Position numbers and translations under genes: made by a program. This document shows, piece by piece, positions 1-8,365 of a DNA stretch of 64,000 nt. Numbering within the stretch: position 1 is the first letter of the stretch; each line of letters opens with the position of its first letter. The notes under the pieces are model-generated. The model did no database searches and had not been told where the DNA came from. It was given only the letters and a program-made list of their open reading frames with translations. The DNA is taken from NCBI GenBank assembly GCA_030625815.1, contig DAOUQF010000013.1, positions 27,624 to 91,623 on the forward strand, in the 5' to 3' direction. Source of the stretch: Eubacteriales bacterium (GTDB lineage Bacteria; Bacillota; Clostridia; Tissierellales; GPF-1).

Positions 1-38
1 AAAAGGGAAATTTCAAATTCTCGATTTAGACAAATTTA

Positions 39-82
39 AAGACGCCTTGGATCACCAGGAATAATGGTGAATCAGGCGTCTT
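39..82 (-). terminator. Intrinsic terminator of the NapH-like operon
   Basis: A two-part hairpin (outer arms AAGACGCC/GGCGTCTT, inner arms TCACCA/TGGTGA) lies just downstream of the minus-strand gene ending at 114 and is followed by a T-rich run on the minus strand. Confidence 0.75.
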
Positions 83-113
83 TTCTTATCAACCTATTGC
101 TCTTCTGAAACTG

Positions 114-818
114 CTACTCTTCCGCCAATTCTTGCAACGTCAGCTTTGCCGCAGAAAATGCAACTCCATTGCTGTTGCAAACATCCCGCACCACTTCTCC
201 CTTGGATCCATACTCGCCAATCACCGAAATAATCTCCTCTTCCGATAAACCGAGGGCAAAGAGATCAGCCACGGTTGTGTTTCCTTTCACCAATGGCTCC
301 ACATGCTCCTCTTCAATGACCGTTTCTTCCTCCTGTTTCAGCACTGCCTTTGGCTCCATGGTCGGAATCAGCACCGCCTCTTCCCCGGAAAGTTTTCCTT
401 CCTGTACCAGAAACTCAACCGCATGGGAAAAGAGCGCTTCTTCCCCAGTCCGCTCATAGGGCAGCCCCGTATATCGTGCCACAAAAAGCCGAACCGATGA
501 CGTTCCCATTTCAACTTCACCCTCAGAAGGATAATTTGCTTCCAATACTTTCAATTGGAAATCAGCGGGATTTTCCTCAACGGAAAACGCTTCTGCCAAA
601 ACCTCAACTGAAATCGGAAAGGCATTTGCAATATCCGAAAAGGTATAGGAACCGCGAATATCAACAGGATCCCCCTCACCCGCAAAGGCTCCCGTTTCAA
701 TTTTTTGCGGTGTCTTGCTCGATTCTGTCTGCCAAAGCCCCATCGCGGAGCTGATCAGCACCCCGCCAAAAATTATGCCCACAATCAACACCGCAAGGGT
801 CGCATGCTTAATTCTCAT
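114..818 (-). CDS. Membrane-anchored hypothetical partner of a NapH-like ferredoxin
   Basis: A 234-residue protein of unknown function. Residues about 7-28 form one hydrophobic N-terminal anchor, and the rest is acidic and probably extracytoplasmic. A segment near residues 53-80 (DIRGSYTFSDIANAFPI) is of a kind I associate with proteins encoded beside membrane 4Fe-4S proteins, and a C-terminal stretch near 185-215 (LGLSEEEIISVIGEYG) resembles it. The start has a clear AGGAGG site and overlaps the end of the upstream ferredoxin gene by 11 bp, so the two are probably translationally coupled. A role as a redox partner or assembly subunit is inference. Confidence 0.7.
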   Translation of the reverse strand: MRIKHATLAVLIVGIIFGGVLISSAMGLWQTESSKTPQKIETGAFAGEGDPVDIRGSYTFSDIANAFPISVEVLAEAFSVEENPADFQLKVLEANYPSEGEVEMGTSSVRLFVARYTGLPYERTGEEALFSHAVEFLVQEGKLSGEEAVLIPTMEPKAVLKQEEETVIEEEHVEPLVKGNTTVADLFALGLSEEEIISVIGEYGSKGEVVRDVCNSNGVAFSAAKLTLQELAEE

Positions 819-1620
819 TGGGCTTTCCTCCTAACAATTCAACCGTTTCCGGAATCGGACAGGCCGCGTCCGAGGTGCATTCCATACAAGTTATGCAACG
901 AAGATCTCGCACCTTAGTGGTTGTTGACACCTCAATCCCCATGGGACAGACCGCATTGCACTTCTTGCAACCGATGCAAGTCGCCGGCTTTCTTCGAATC
1001 GCAAAGATTCGAAAGAGATTGGTAATCCCCAACAAGGCGCCAAAGGGACAGGCATATCGGCACCATGGCCGCTCAACAATCAAGGACAGTCCCAATACAA
1101 CCAACAGGACCACGATTGCGGATATCGCAACCTCTCCCGTCCAAAATTGAAACAAGGCGTAATAGGGATCAACCGCCGAAAACACCAGCTGAACGGATTG
1201 CGCCGTCACCATCAACACCCGAATCAGAATCAGATACCTGAGCCACCGTAAAATTTGATCCGCTCGGTTTGGAATCAGGTTGTTGAACCGCTTCCCCATC
1301 AATTTCCGGCCAAGCTTTCCAATCCATTCCTGAATTGAACCCAAAGGACAGACCCACCCGCAGAATGCCGGTCCCACCAATATGCTGAGAAATAGAACCA
1401 ATCCCATCAGAATCAAAGAAGATTCATGAATCTTTTTGATCAATAATCCGTCCGTTACATATGTATATAGGGTGACAACACCACCGAAGGGACAGATCGC
1501 ATGCAAGGATGCATTGGGAATCCATGAGATTCCACCCCCCGCTTCCGTCAATCCATGGTTCACCGCTATTGCCGCAATAAATAGAAAAAATCCAATTTGT
1601 ACCCACCGTCTGCTCTTCAT
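808..1620 (-). CDS. NapH/YccM-like membrane 4Fe-4S ferredoxin
   Basis: A 270-residue polytopic membrane protein with four or five hydrophobic segments. Two NapH-type cysteine motifs sit within membrane loops (CGWVCPLG near residue 88 and CRYACPFG near 187). Two soluble clusters follow: a complete CxxCxxCxxxCP cluster (CIGCKKCNAVCP near 215) and a second, irregular one (CITCMECTSDAACP near 241). The family passes electrons between the quinone pool or a membrane donor and a periplasmic or extracytoplasmic partner. The partner here is unknown. The coupled downstream gene (114-818) is the best candidate. No nitrate or nitrous oxide reductase gene is nearby, so a denitrification role is not supported. 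Confidence 0.85.
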   Translation of the reverse strand: MKSRRWVQIGFFLFIAAIAVNHGLTEAGGGISWIPNASLHAICPFGGVVTLYTYVTDGLLIKKIHESSLILMGLVLFLSILVGPAFCGWVCPLGSIQEWIGKLGRKLMGKRFNNLIPNRADQILRWLRYLILIRVLMVTAQSVQLVFSAVDPYYALFQFWTGEVAISAIVVLLVVLGLSLIVERPWCRYACPFGALLGITNLFRIFAIRRKPATCIGCKKCNAVCPMGIEVSTTTKVRDLRCITCMECTSDAACPIPETVELLGGKPNEN

Positions 1621-1671
1621 GAATAATCCTCCTTATTCCTTGACTATACCTAAAGTCTGTGACAGCTTTGT

Positions 1672-1702
1672 GACAAAAAAAACCACTTCAGGAATGAAGT
1701 GG
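1672..1702 (-). terminator. Terminator of the lipase/esterase pair
   Basis: Arms CCACTTC/GAAGTGG are followed by eight T residues on the minus strand, about 60 bp beyond the patatin-like gene. Confidence 0.8.
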
Positions 1703-1758
1703 CTGGCAAATGCTAGATTTTTATTTGCTGTTTGAGGTACACGCCAAGAATGAAGCGG

Positions 1759-2961
1759 TCAGCAAAAAACATGCTTCATCATTTGATAGAACAATTCTTC
1801 CCGCACCTGCTTGCTGACAATGCCCCCATACGGGATCTTTCGGACAAAACTGGAAACGTCGGAAGTTTCCTTCGTCTCGTAATGATCACGAACCAAGCGA
1901 TAAAACTCGCTGAAGGAGTAGATGGCAAAGCGCGGAATCTCAAGCTGTACGGCGACATGATCCAAAAGGCGAATCACAATCTCATCGTAATCATCCTTCG
2001 CATCCACCTCCAGATATCTGGCCACCATGGGAATCACTTTCTCTAAAAGCAGACGCTTCGCCGGCATCTCCTCGTCAAGCCCCATCTCTTTCGCAATATT
2101 TCGAATTACTTCATCATCAAGGGCCAACATGTACTCCAAAATCTCGCTAGCGGTTCGATCCATCTGCAGATAATAACGATCCCCGCGCAATTTTTGGAAA
2201 TGGCGATAGACGTCATAATAGCCCAATTGCAGATTGTGGCGCGTTTTTTCTTGAGTAAAATCGAAGGTTCCCCCCAGATTTTCTCTCGGCGCAATTTCAA
2301 TCAAATTGACGCGACCTGTATCATATCGCTGCTTCATCCCCATTCCGAAGATCCGAAGCGCAATGATATTCACATATCCTCGGCGCAGCAACAGATTAAT
2401 AGGCAGATTGTCATACATCCCGCCATCCGTAAACTTTTTTCCCGCCAAAGGCTCATTCTTAAAGGCAGGATGATTGGCGCTCGCCAATACATACTCTGTA
2501 ATTTCTCCCGGGGGAATTTCATTTTTATACAATTCCATTCCCTTGAAATCCGTCAAGGAGATGGTAACCAAACCAAAATCCACCGTTGACCGCCTCAATT
2601 TTTCTTCATCGAGAGAATCCATAACCAGGGCTCTAAGGGGCGCCGTATCAATCCCGCCATCCTTGACAATCTTTGTTATCCTCGTTCGTATGGTTTTCCA
2701 GTCCTCCCGCTCCAATTGCAGATTCACCAATTTTTGATACTCGGAATCCGTCATATCCACAACCAACGAAGGTTTCATATTTTCCCACAATTCATAGGCG
2801 CGATCAAAATCGCCTTGGGCGATCATCGCCCCATTCAAAGCGCCAACGGAGGTTCCCGCAACCGCTTCAAACTCAAATCCCAATTCATACAACGCCTTGA
2901 CCGCACCAATCTGATACGCTCCCTTAGCGCCGCCGCCTTCTAATGCCAGTGCATATTTCAT
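1759..2961 (-). CDS. Patatin-like phospholipase family protein
   Basis: A 400-residue protein, hydrolysing acyl esters of phospholipids or related lipids in this family. The N-terminus carries the glycine-rich oxyanion motif GGGAKGAYQIG (residues about 9-19), the nucleophile elbow GTSVG (about 39-43), and the second catalytic dyad residue in DGGMYDN (about 180). The start is placed at 2961 because an AGGAGG site lies just upstream and homology begins there; a longer reading frame upstream lacks a ribosome site. It starts 1 bp after the upstream esterase ends, so the two form an operon. There is no signal peptide, so it is probably cytoplasmic. The long C-terminal part beyond residue 270 has no motif I recognise. 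Confidence 0.88.
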   Translation of the reverse strand: MKYALALEGGGAKGAYQIGAVKALYELGFEFEAVAGTSVGALNGAMIAQGDFDRAYELWENMKPSLVVDMTDSEYQKLVNLQLEREDWKTIRTRITKIVKDGGIDTAPLRALVMDSLDEEKLRRSTVDFGLVTISLTDFKGMELYKNEIPPGEITEYVLASANHPAFKNEPLAGKKFTDGGMYDNLPINLLLRRGYVNIIALRIFGMGMKQRYDTGRVNLIEIAPRENLGGTFDFTQEKTRHNLQLGYYDVYRHFQKLRGDRYYLQMDRTASEILEYMLALDDEVIRNIAKEMGLDEEMPAKRLLLEKVIPMVARYLEVDAKDDYDEIVIRLLDHVAVQLEIPRFAIYSFSEFYRLVRDHYETKETSDVSSFVRKIPYGGIVSKQVREELFYQMMKHVFC

Positions 2962-2962
2962 G

Positions 2963-3742
2963 CTATTCCTCCTGTTTTTCAATTGGCAGCCACGCCAATA
3001 CCCGCTGAATATTTCGATCCCAAAAGTCCCACGTATGCGCCCCCGACTCTTCAAATACCTTCGCTTGAATATCCTGCGCTTTCAATGCCTCCAAGAAATG
3101 CAGATGGCTCGGATATAAAAAATCCTCTGTTCCGCACATCACAAAAAGCTCCGGAAGCTCGCCACGCGTTTTCGCCTGCTTCAGCAGGGTAAATAAATCA
3201 TTGAGGCTCCCTTCAAATCGATCCAAATCCCCAAAAATATTTTCCATCTCCGGACGAATCACCGCCATTTCCGGTGCCCCCTGCGTAATCTGATATTGAT
3301 AATACAAATCCACCACACCCGATAGACTCGCCGCATAACTAAATCGATCCGGACATCCCAAGGCCCATTTCAAGGCGCCATACCCGCCCATGGACAGACC
3401 GGCGACAAATCGATTTTCTCTTTTTTTGGACAAGGGAAAATAGTATTCCATCATTCTGGGCAATTCCTCTGAAAGAAAGGTCCAATAGGAATATCCAACC
3501 GCCATATCCGTATAAAAACTTCGGTGAACCTCCGGCATGACAATCGCAATCTTATACTTCGACGCATACCGTTCAATTGCTGTTTTTCTACACCAAGAAC
3601 TATAATTCCCCGAGAGTCCATGCAACAAATACAAAGTGGGCAATTCCTCCGGCAGAGTTTCAACCTGATCCGGAAGAATCACATATACGGACATCTCAAG
3701 ATCCAATACTTTTGAATCGATCTGACAATGAAGCAAGGCCAT
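2963..3742 (-). CDS. Alpha/beta-hydrolase esterase, EstA/S-formylglutathione hydrolase type
   Basis: A 259-residue protein of the putative esterase (D-type, tributyrin esterase-like) family. It shows YLLHGLSGNYSSW near residue 40 (oxyanion region), the nucleophile elbow GLSMGG near residue 117, an acid residue near CGTEDFLYP and the catalytic histidine in SGAHTWDFWD near residue 236. No signal peptide is visible. It is first in a two-gene operon with the patatin-like lipase, which suggests joint turnover of acyl esters. The natural substrate is not evident. Confidence 0.85.
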   Translation of the reverse strand: MALLHCQIDSKVLDLEMSVYVILPDQVETLPEELPTLYLLHGLSGNYSSWCRKTAIERYASKYKIAIVMPEVHRSFYTDMAVGYSYWTFLSEELPRMMEYYFPLSKKRENRFVAGLSMGGYGALKWALGCPDRFSYAASLSGVVDLYYQYQITQGAPEMAVIRPEMENIFGDLDRFEGSLNDLFTLLKQAKTRGELPELFVMCGTEDFLYPSHLHFLEALKAQDIQAKVFEESGAHTWDFWDRNIQRVLAWLPIEKQEE

Positions 3743-3815
3743 TTTTCTTCCTCCTAGCAGTTTTTTTACTTTTTTTCAGTATAGCAGATTCTTGAATTTG
3801 CGCCAAAATGCACGA

Positions 3816-3892
3816 AAACTTGCACAAAACATCAAAATGCAAGTATTTTTTGTCAACCATTCATTCTGAAAACATTTTCACGATGCAAGTTT
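3816..3892. repeat. Repeated ACTTGCA/TGCAAGT elements upstream of the aconitase gene
   Basis: ACTTGCA at 3818-3824 and TGCAAGT at 3838-3844 form an inverted pair, and a further TGCAAGT lies at 3884-3890. TTGCAA or TTGCAT variants recur at 3956 and 4024. These are candidate binding sites for a regulator of the operon; which one is unknown. Confidence 0.4.
3867..3880. promoter_or_regulatory. cre-like site upstream of the TCA operon
   Basis: TGAAAACATTTTCA matches the Bacillus cre consensus TGWAANCGNTNWCA at 13 of 14 positions. The identical 14-mer occurs at 52874-52887 upstream of the polyol operon. CcpA control of citrate synthase and aconitase is known in Bacillus; here it is inference. Confidence 0.5.
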
Positions 3893-3971
3893 TAGCCGCT
3901 TTATTAAAATAAAGCAGGCTCAACCCCTTGAAACCACTGGATTTATGCATGTTTTCTTGCAATATTAGCCT

Positions 3972-4000
3972 TTGACTAATCATTCAGAAAGCTTTATAAT
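3972..4000 (+). promoter_or_regulatory. Sigma-A promoter of the aconitase operon
   Basis: TTGACT (3972-3977) and TATAAT (3995-4000) are separated by exactly 17 bp, 38 bp before the start codon. Confidence 0.85.
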
Positions 4001-4038
4001 AATGCAATAAGAATAAATTTTCTTGCATGGAGGGAAAA

Positions 4039-5973
4039 ATGGGAAAAACATTAGCGTACAAAATTTTGGAAAAAAATTTACAAGCTGGCACACTCGCACA
4101 AGGAGAAGAGCTCTCCATCCGTGTCAATCAAACTTTGACTCAGGATTCAACAGGCACTATGGTTTATTTGCAATTGGAAGCGATGGACATCGATTCCATT
4201 CAAACCGACCGCTCCGTTGCCTATATCGACCACAATACCCTGCAAGCCGGTTTTGAAAATGCAGATGATCATCTCTTTATTCAAACCGCAGCCGCCAAGT
4301 ACGGAATTATCTTCTCAAAACCCGGAAACGGGATCTGTCACCAATTGCATCTGGAACGTTTCGGAAAGCCCGGCGAAGTATTAATCGGCTCGGACAGCCA
4401 TACCCCGACCGGCGGCGGACTCAGCATGATTGCCATCGGTTCCGGCGGCTTGGACGTTGCCGTTGCCATGGCGAAGGGCAGCTACCCGATGAAAGCGCCA
4501 AAGGTATACGAGATACACTTAACCGGCAGCTTGCCGCCATGGTCTTCCGCGAAGGACGTGATCCTGGAAGTGCTTAGAAACCTCAGTGTAAAGGGCGGCG
4601 TCGGTTATATCATTGAATACACAGGACAGGGCGTAGGGTCCCTATCCGTTACGGATCGTGCAACCATCACCAATATGGGCGCGGAATTGGGTGCTACGAC
4701 ATCCATCTTCCCTTCAGACGAGATGACCCTCGATTTTCTGACTCGTCAGGGACGCGCAGAAGACTATCAGCCTCTGGCAGCCGATAAAGACGCCGTATAC
4801 GACGCGCGATTGGAAATCGATCTGTCTGCCTTGGTACCAATGGTCGCGAAACCCCACAGTCCGGATGCCGTTGCAACCCTCTCCGAGATTGCGGGAATGA
4901 AAGTGGATCAAGTCGCCATCGGAAGCTGCACAAACTCTTCCTATACCGACCTGATGAAGGTAGCGGCGATTTTAAAAGACAAGAGCGTTCATCCAAACGT
5001 CAGCCTGGTTATTTCTCCTGGATCCAGCAATATCCTCAAAATGATGAGTGAAAACGGCGCCCTAGGCGATTTGATCGCTGCCGGAGCGCGAATATTGGAA
5101 GCCGCTTGCGGACCATGCATCGGCATGGGACAAGCGCCAAAGAGCGGTGCCATCTCCCTTCGCACCTTCAACCGAAATTTCCAAGGACGCTGCGGAACCA
5201 TGGATGCCGATGTCTATCTGGTCAGTCCGGAGATGGCGGCAATCGCAGCCATCACAGGTACTGTCACCCTGCCAACCGAATATGGCATGGAGGCACCGAC
5301 GATCGTCTTGCCGGAGACCTTTGCGAATTTTGAAAACTACTTTATTTATCCTCCAGAAGATCGAAGCGGATTATCCGTCGTAATGGGACCGAATATCAAA
5401 CCCTTCCCACTCAATAGCGACCTTCCCGAAAATCTATCTGGATCCTTGTTGCTGAAAACGGGAGACAATATCACCACGGATGACATTATGCCGTCCAACG
5501 CCAAGCTATTGCCGTTCCGATCGAATATTCCAGAATTGTCGAAGTACTGCTTCGGCACCATTATTCCAGACTTTAAAATGAGAGCGGAAGCTGCCGGCGG
5601 AGGATTTGTCATCGGCGGCGACAATTACGGACAGGGCTCATCGCGTGAGCATGCCGCCCTTGTGCCTCTTTACTTGGGTGTAAAGGCCGTCATTGCCAAA
5701 TCCTTTGCAAGAATCCACAAGAAGAACCTGCTCAACTCAGGAATCCTTCCACTTGTCTTTGTTGATCCGACTGATTACGATCGCTTTAATGAGTCTGATG
5801 AATTAAAGTTCAATGCGGTTCATGCTGCATTGGCTGGAAATATCAAGTTCGAACTGGTTAATGAAACCCAAGGCTTCGCTTGCGAGGTAGCGTTTGAAGG
5901 TTCCGATCGGGATGTTGAAGTCCTTTTGATTGGCGGCACCTTGAATTTCACGAAAAAGGAGATCCTATCATGA
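4039..5973 (+). CDS. Aconitate hydratase
   Basis: A 644-residue aconitase interconverting citrate and isocitrate in the cytoplasm. The three ligands of the 4Fe-4S cluster are visible as Cys297 (GSCTNSS) and Cys357/Cys360 (CGPCIGMG). The swivel domain near the C-terminus has the substrate loop GQGSSREHAAL. An ATG 12 bases upstream lies inside the ribosome site GGAGGG, so the second ATG at 4039 is chosen. Its length matches the shorter mitochondrial-type/clostridial aconitase. It is the first gene of the operon and overlaps isocitrate dehydrogenase by 4 bp (ATGA). The strong promoter and cre-like site suggest carbon-source control. Confidence 0.95.
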   Translation: MGKTLAYKILEKNLQAGTLAQGEELSIRVNQTLTQDSTGTMVYLQLEAMDIDSIQTDRSVAYIDHNTLQAGFENADDHLFIQTAAAKYGIIFSKPGNGICHQLHLERFGKPGEVLIGSDSHTPTGGGLSMIAIGSGGLDVAVAMAKGSYPMKAPKVYEIHLTGSLPPWSSAKDVILEVLRNLSVKGGVGYIIEYTGQGVGSLSVTDRATITNMGAELGATTSIFPSDEMTLDFLTRQGRAEDYQPLAADKDAVYDARLEIDLSALVPMVAKPHSPDAVATLSEIAGMKVDQVAIGSCTNSSYTDLMKVAAILKDKSVHPNVSLVISPGSSNILKMMSENGALGDLIAAGARILEAACGPCIGMGQAPKSGAISLRTFNRNFQGRCGTMDADVYLVSPEMAAIAAITGTVTLPTEYGMEAPTIVLPETFANFENYFIYPPEDRSGLSVVMGPNIKPFPLNSDLPENLSGSLLLKTGDNITTDDIMPSNAKLLPFRSNIPELSKYCFGTIIPDFKMRAEAAGGGFVIGGDNYGQGSSREHAALVPLYLGVKAVIAKSFARIHKKNLLNSGILPLVFVDPTDYDRFNESDELKFNAVHAALAGNIKFELVNETQGFACEVAFEGSDRDVEVLLIGGTLNFTKKEILS

Positions 5974-6974
5974 ATCGAGTAACCTTTATTCCAGGCGACG
6001 GAATTGGACCCGAAGTCGCCCAGGCAGCAAAAGAAGTCATCGATGCAACTGGTGTAGCCATTGAATGGGAAACCGTAAATGCCGGGGAAGCCGTTTTTCA
6101 AAAGACAGGCGTTCTCGTTCCCGATGAAGTTTATAAAAGCATCGAAAAAAATCGCATTGCCTTGAAGGGGCCGATCACAACCCCTGTCGGCAGCGGATTT
6201 CGAAGCATCAATGTTCATTTGAGAAACCGATACGATCTCTACGCCAATATTCGTCCAATCATCAGCTTGCAGGGCGATCGAGCGCGATATCCAAATCTTG
6301 ATCTTGTCATCTTCCGCGAAAATACGGAAGGCCTTTATATCGGAGACGAAGAATTCCTGGATGCCGACACAGTAATCGCCAGAAAAAGAATCACCCGCAA
6401 AGGCTCGACTCGAATCATGGAAAGCGCCTTTGCCTATGCCGCATCAAACGGACGAAAAAAAGTCACCGTTGCCCATAAGGCAAATATCCTCAAGGACACC
6501 GACGGACTATTTTTGACCTGCGCTCGCACAGTTGCTGAGAAGTATCCCGAGATTGAATACGAAGAAGTCATCATCGACAATATGTGCATGCAATTGGTGA
6601 TCAACCCCTATCAATTCGATGTTGTCGCCACCATGAATCTCTATGGCGATATCCTGTCCGATCTTTGCGCAGGCTTGGTCGGCGGATTGGGATTGGTTCC
6701 CGGCGCCAATATCGGAAGTGACATTGCCATCTTTGAAGCCGTCCACGGCAGCGCGCCGAAATTGGCCGGGCAAAACAAAGCCAATCCGGTCGCATTGATC
6801 CTTTCAGGCGCCAGCCTATTGGATCACTTGGGGGAACCGGAAGCAGCGGAGAAAGTAAGAAATGCCGTTGCCGCCATCGTCAAAGAAGGCATCCACGTAA
6901 CAAAAGATCTAGGCGGCAACGCAACGACAACCGAAATGACTGCCGCGATCATTAAAAACATGCAGGGGAAGTGA
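5970..6974 (+). CDS. Isocitrate dehydrogenase, beta-decarboxylating family (NAD-type)
   Basis: A 334-residue enzyme converting isocitrate to 2-oxoglutarate and CO2. Visible motifs are GDGIGPEV at the N-terminus, the substrate-binding TPVGSGFRSINVHLRN near residue 73, the RENTEGLY motif near residue 112, and the metal and cofactor region NLYGDILSDL with HGSAPKLAG. The short, single-domain form resembles NAD-dependent isocitrate dehydrogenases and homoisocitrate/isopropylmalate dehydrogenases; neighbours decide for isocitrate. Its start overlaps the aconitase stop, so translation is coupled. Cofactor preference (NAD versus NADP) is not certain from motifs alone. Confidence 0.9.
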   Translation: MNRVTFIPGDGIGPEVAQAAKEVIDATGVAIEWETVNAGEAVFQKTGVLVPDEVYKSIEKNRIALKGPITTPVGSGFRSINVHLRNRYDLYANIRPIISLQGDRARYPNLDLVIFRENTEGLYIGDEEFLDADTVIARKRITRKGSTRIMESAFAYAASNGRKKVTVAHKANILKDTDGLFLTCARTVAEKYPEIEYEEVIIDNMCMQLVINPYQFDVVATMNLYGDILSDLCAGLVGGLGLVPGANIGSDIAIFEAVHGSAPKLAGQNKANPVALILSGASLLDHLGEPEAAEKVRNAVAAIVKEGIHVTKDLGGNATTTEMTAAIIKNMQGK

Positions 6975-6978
6975 GAAA

Positions 6979-8325
6979 ATGAAGAAGGATTTCTTTGAAT
7001 ACTTAACAGCTTTAGCGACAAAAAACAATCATATCCCCGCCATTGATTATGCTCGATACAATATCAAGAGAGGCCTTCGAAATGCCAATGGCACAGGGGT
7101 TCTGGTCGGCCTGACAGAAATCGGCAACGTTGACGGTTACGATATCGTTAACAAAACCAAGATCGCCAAAGAAGGCCGCCTGTTCTATCGCGGAATCGAC
7201 GTCTTCGATCTGGTTGACGGATTTCAGACAGAACGGCGCCGCGGCTTTGAAGAGACAGCTTTCCTTCTGCTCTTCGGCAAATTACCGACCGCAGAAGAAT
7301 TGGACGCCTTCAACACCCTCTTGGATGAAAGAAGAAATCTGCCGGATGGCTTTACAGATTCCATGATTCTGGGAATCCCATCCCGCAACGTCATGAACAA
7401 ATTGCAGCGCAGCACCTTGGTTCTATACTCCTACGACGATAATCCGGATGATTTAAGCATACGCAACCTGATGGAACAAAGCATCAATCTGATTGCCAAG
7501 TTCCCAACCATCATCGCCTATGGCTATCAAGCGAAAGCCCGCGCTTTTGACGGGAAAAGCTTGTATATCCACTCGCCCAAAGCAAATGTGGGCGCCGCGG
7601 AGAATATTCTTCACATGATCCGCTCAAACAATCATTATTCGGTTCTGGAAGCCGAGACCTTGGACCTGCTCTTGGTGATTATGGCAGAACACGGCGGCGG
7701 CAACAACTCGACCTTCGCCACCCACGTGGTGGCCTCTACCGGCACGGATACCTACTCCGCCGTAGCCACAGCCGTTGGCTCCCTCAAGGGACCCAAACAC
7801 GGCGGTGCAAACCTGAAGGTCTGCCAGATGATCCGCGCAATCAAAGATGAAGTCGATGATTGGCGCGATCCCGCGCAATTGCGCCATTATCTGGAGCGCC
7901 TGCTAAACAAAGACGCCTTTGATAAAAAGGGCTTGATTTACGGAATGGGACACGCCGTCTACACCAAATCAGATCCCCGTTCCGTCCTCCTTCAAAAAAA
8001 GGCAAGAGAACTCGCTGTTGAAAAAGGACGGGTAGAGGAATTTGAGCTTTACGCCAATCTCGAATCGATTACTCGCGCGCTTTTTTATGAAAGACGCGGC
8101 CCTCACGCCCATATCGCCGCCAATGTGGATCTCTATTCGGGATTTGTTTTGGAGATGTTGGATATTCCAGAGGATCTGTACACACCAATCTTTGCTACAA
8201 GCCGAATTGCCGGCTGGTGTGCACACCGCTTGGAACAATTGGTCAGTGACGATAAAATTATTCGTCCCGCTTATAAAACCGTCAATGAATTGCACCACTA
8301 TCATCCATTAAAAGAACGGAAATAA
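6979..8325 (+). CDS. Citrate synthase (Si-type)
   Basis: A 448-residue member of the citrate synthase family, condensing oxaloacetate with acetyl-CoA. The two histidine regions are seen as GSLKGPKHGGAN near residue 272 and GMGHAVYTKSDPR near residue 321, with the catalytic Asp region ESITRALFYERRG near 363. It carries the N-terminal extension usual in clostridial forms. It begins 4 bp after the isocitrate dehydrogenase stop and ends the operon at a strong terminator. Together with the two upstream enzymes it supplies 2-oxoglutarate, the oxidative branch of an incomplete TCA cycle. A 2-methylcitrate synthase activity is possible, but the neighbours argue against it. Confidence 0.93.
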   Translation: MKKDFFEYLTALATKNNHIPAIDYARYNIKRGLRNANGTGVLVGLTEIGNVDGYDIVNKTKIAKEGRLFYRGIDVFDLVDGFQTERRRGFEETAFLLLFGKLPTAEELDAFNTLLDERRNLPDGFTDSMILGIPSRNVMNKLQRSTLVLYSYDDNPDDLSIRNLMEQSINLIAKFPTIIAYGYQAKARAFDGKSLYIHSPKANVGAAENILHMIRSNNHYSVLEAETLDLLLVIMAEHGGGNNSTFATHVVASTGTDTYSAVATAVGSLKGPKHGGANLKVCQMIRAIKDEVDDWRDPAQLRHYLERLLNKDAFDKKGLIYGMGHAVYTKSDPRSVLLQKKARELAVEKGRVEEFELYANLESITRALFYERRGPHAHIAANVDLYSGFVLEMLDIPEDLYTPIFATSRIAGWCAHRLEQLVSDDKIIRPAYKTVNELHHYHPLKERK

Positions 8326-8326
8326 C

Positions 8327-8353
8327 AAAAGGACATCTTCGGATGTCCTTTTG
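8327..8353. terminator. Bidirectional terminator
   Basis: A hairpin with arms AAAAGGACATC/GATGTCCTTTT and loop TTCG lies between the citrate synthase gene and the convergent MFS gene, with A and T runs on both sides. Confidence 0.9.
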
Positions 8354-8365
8354 TGTTCCACAATT

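Noticed and set aside
1640..1672. TGTCACA repeats upstream of the NapH-like gene as an operator
   Set aside because: Two short repeats and a CTGTGACAG palindrome are visible, but no convincing -35/-10 pair fits around them.
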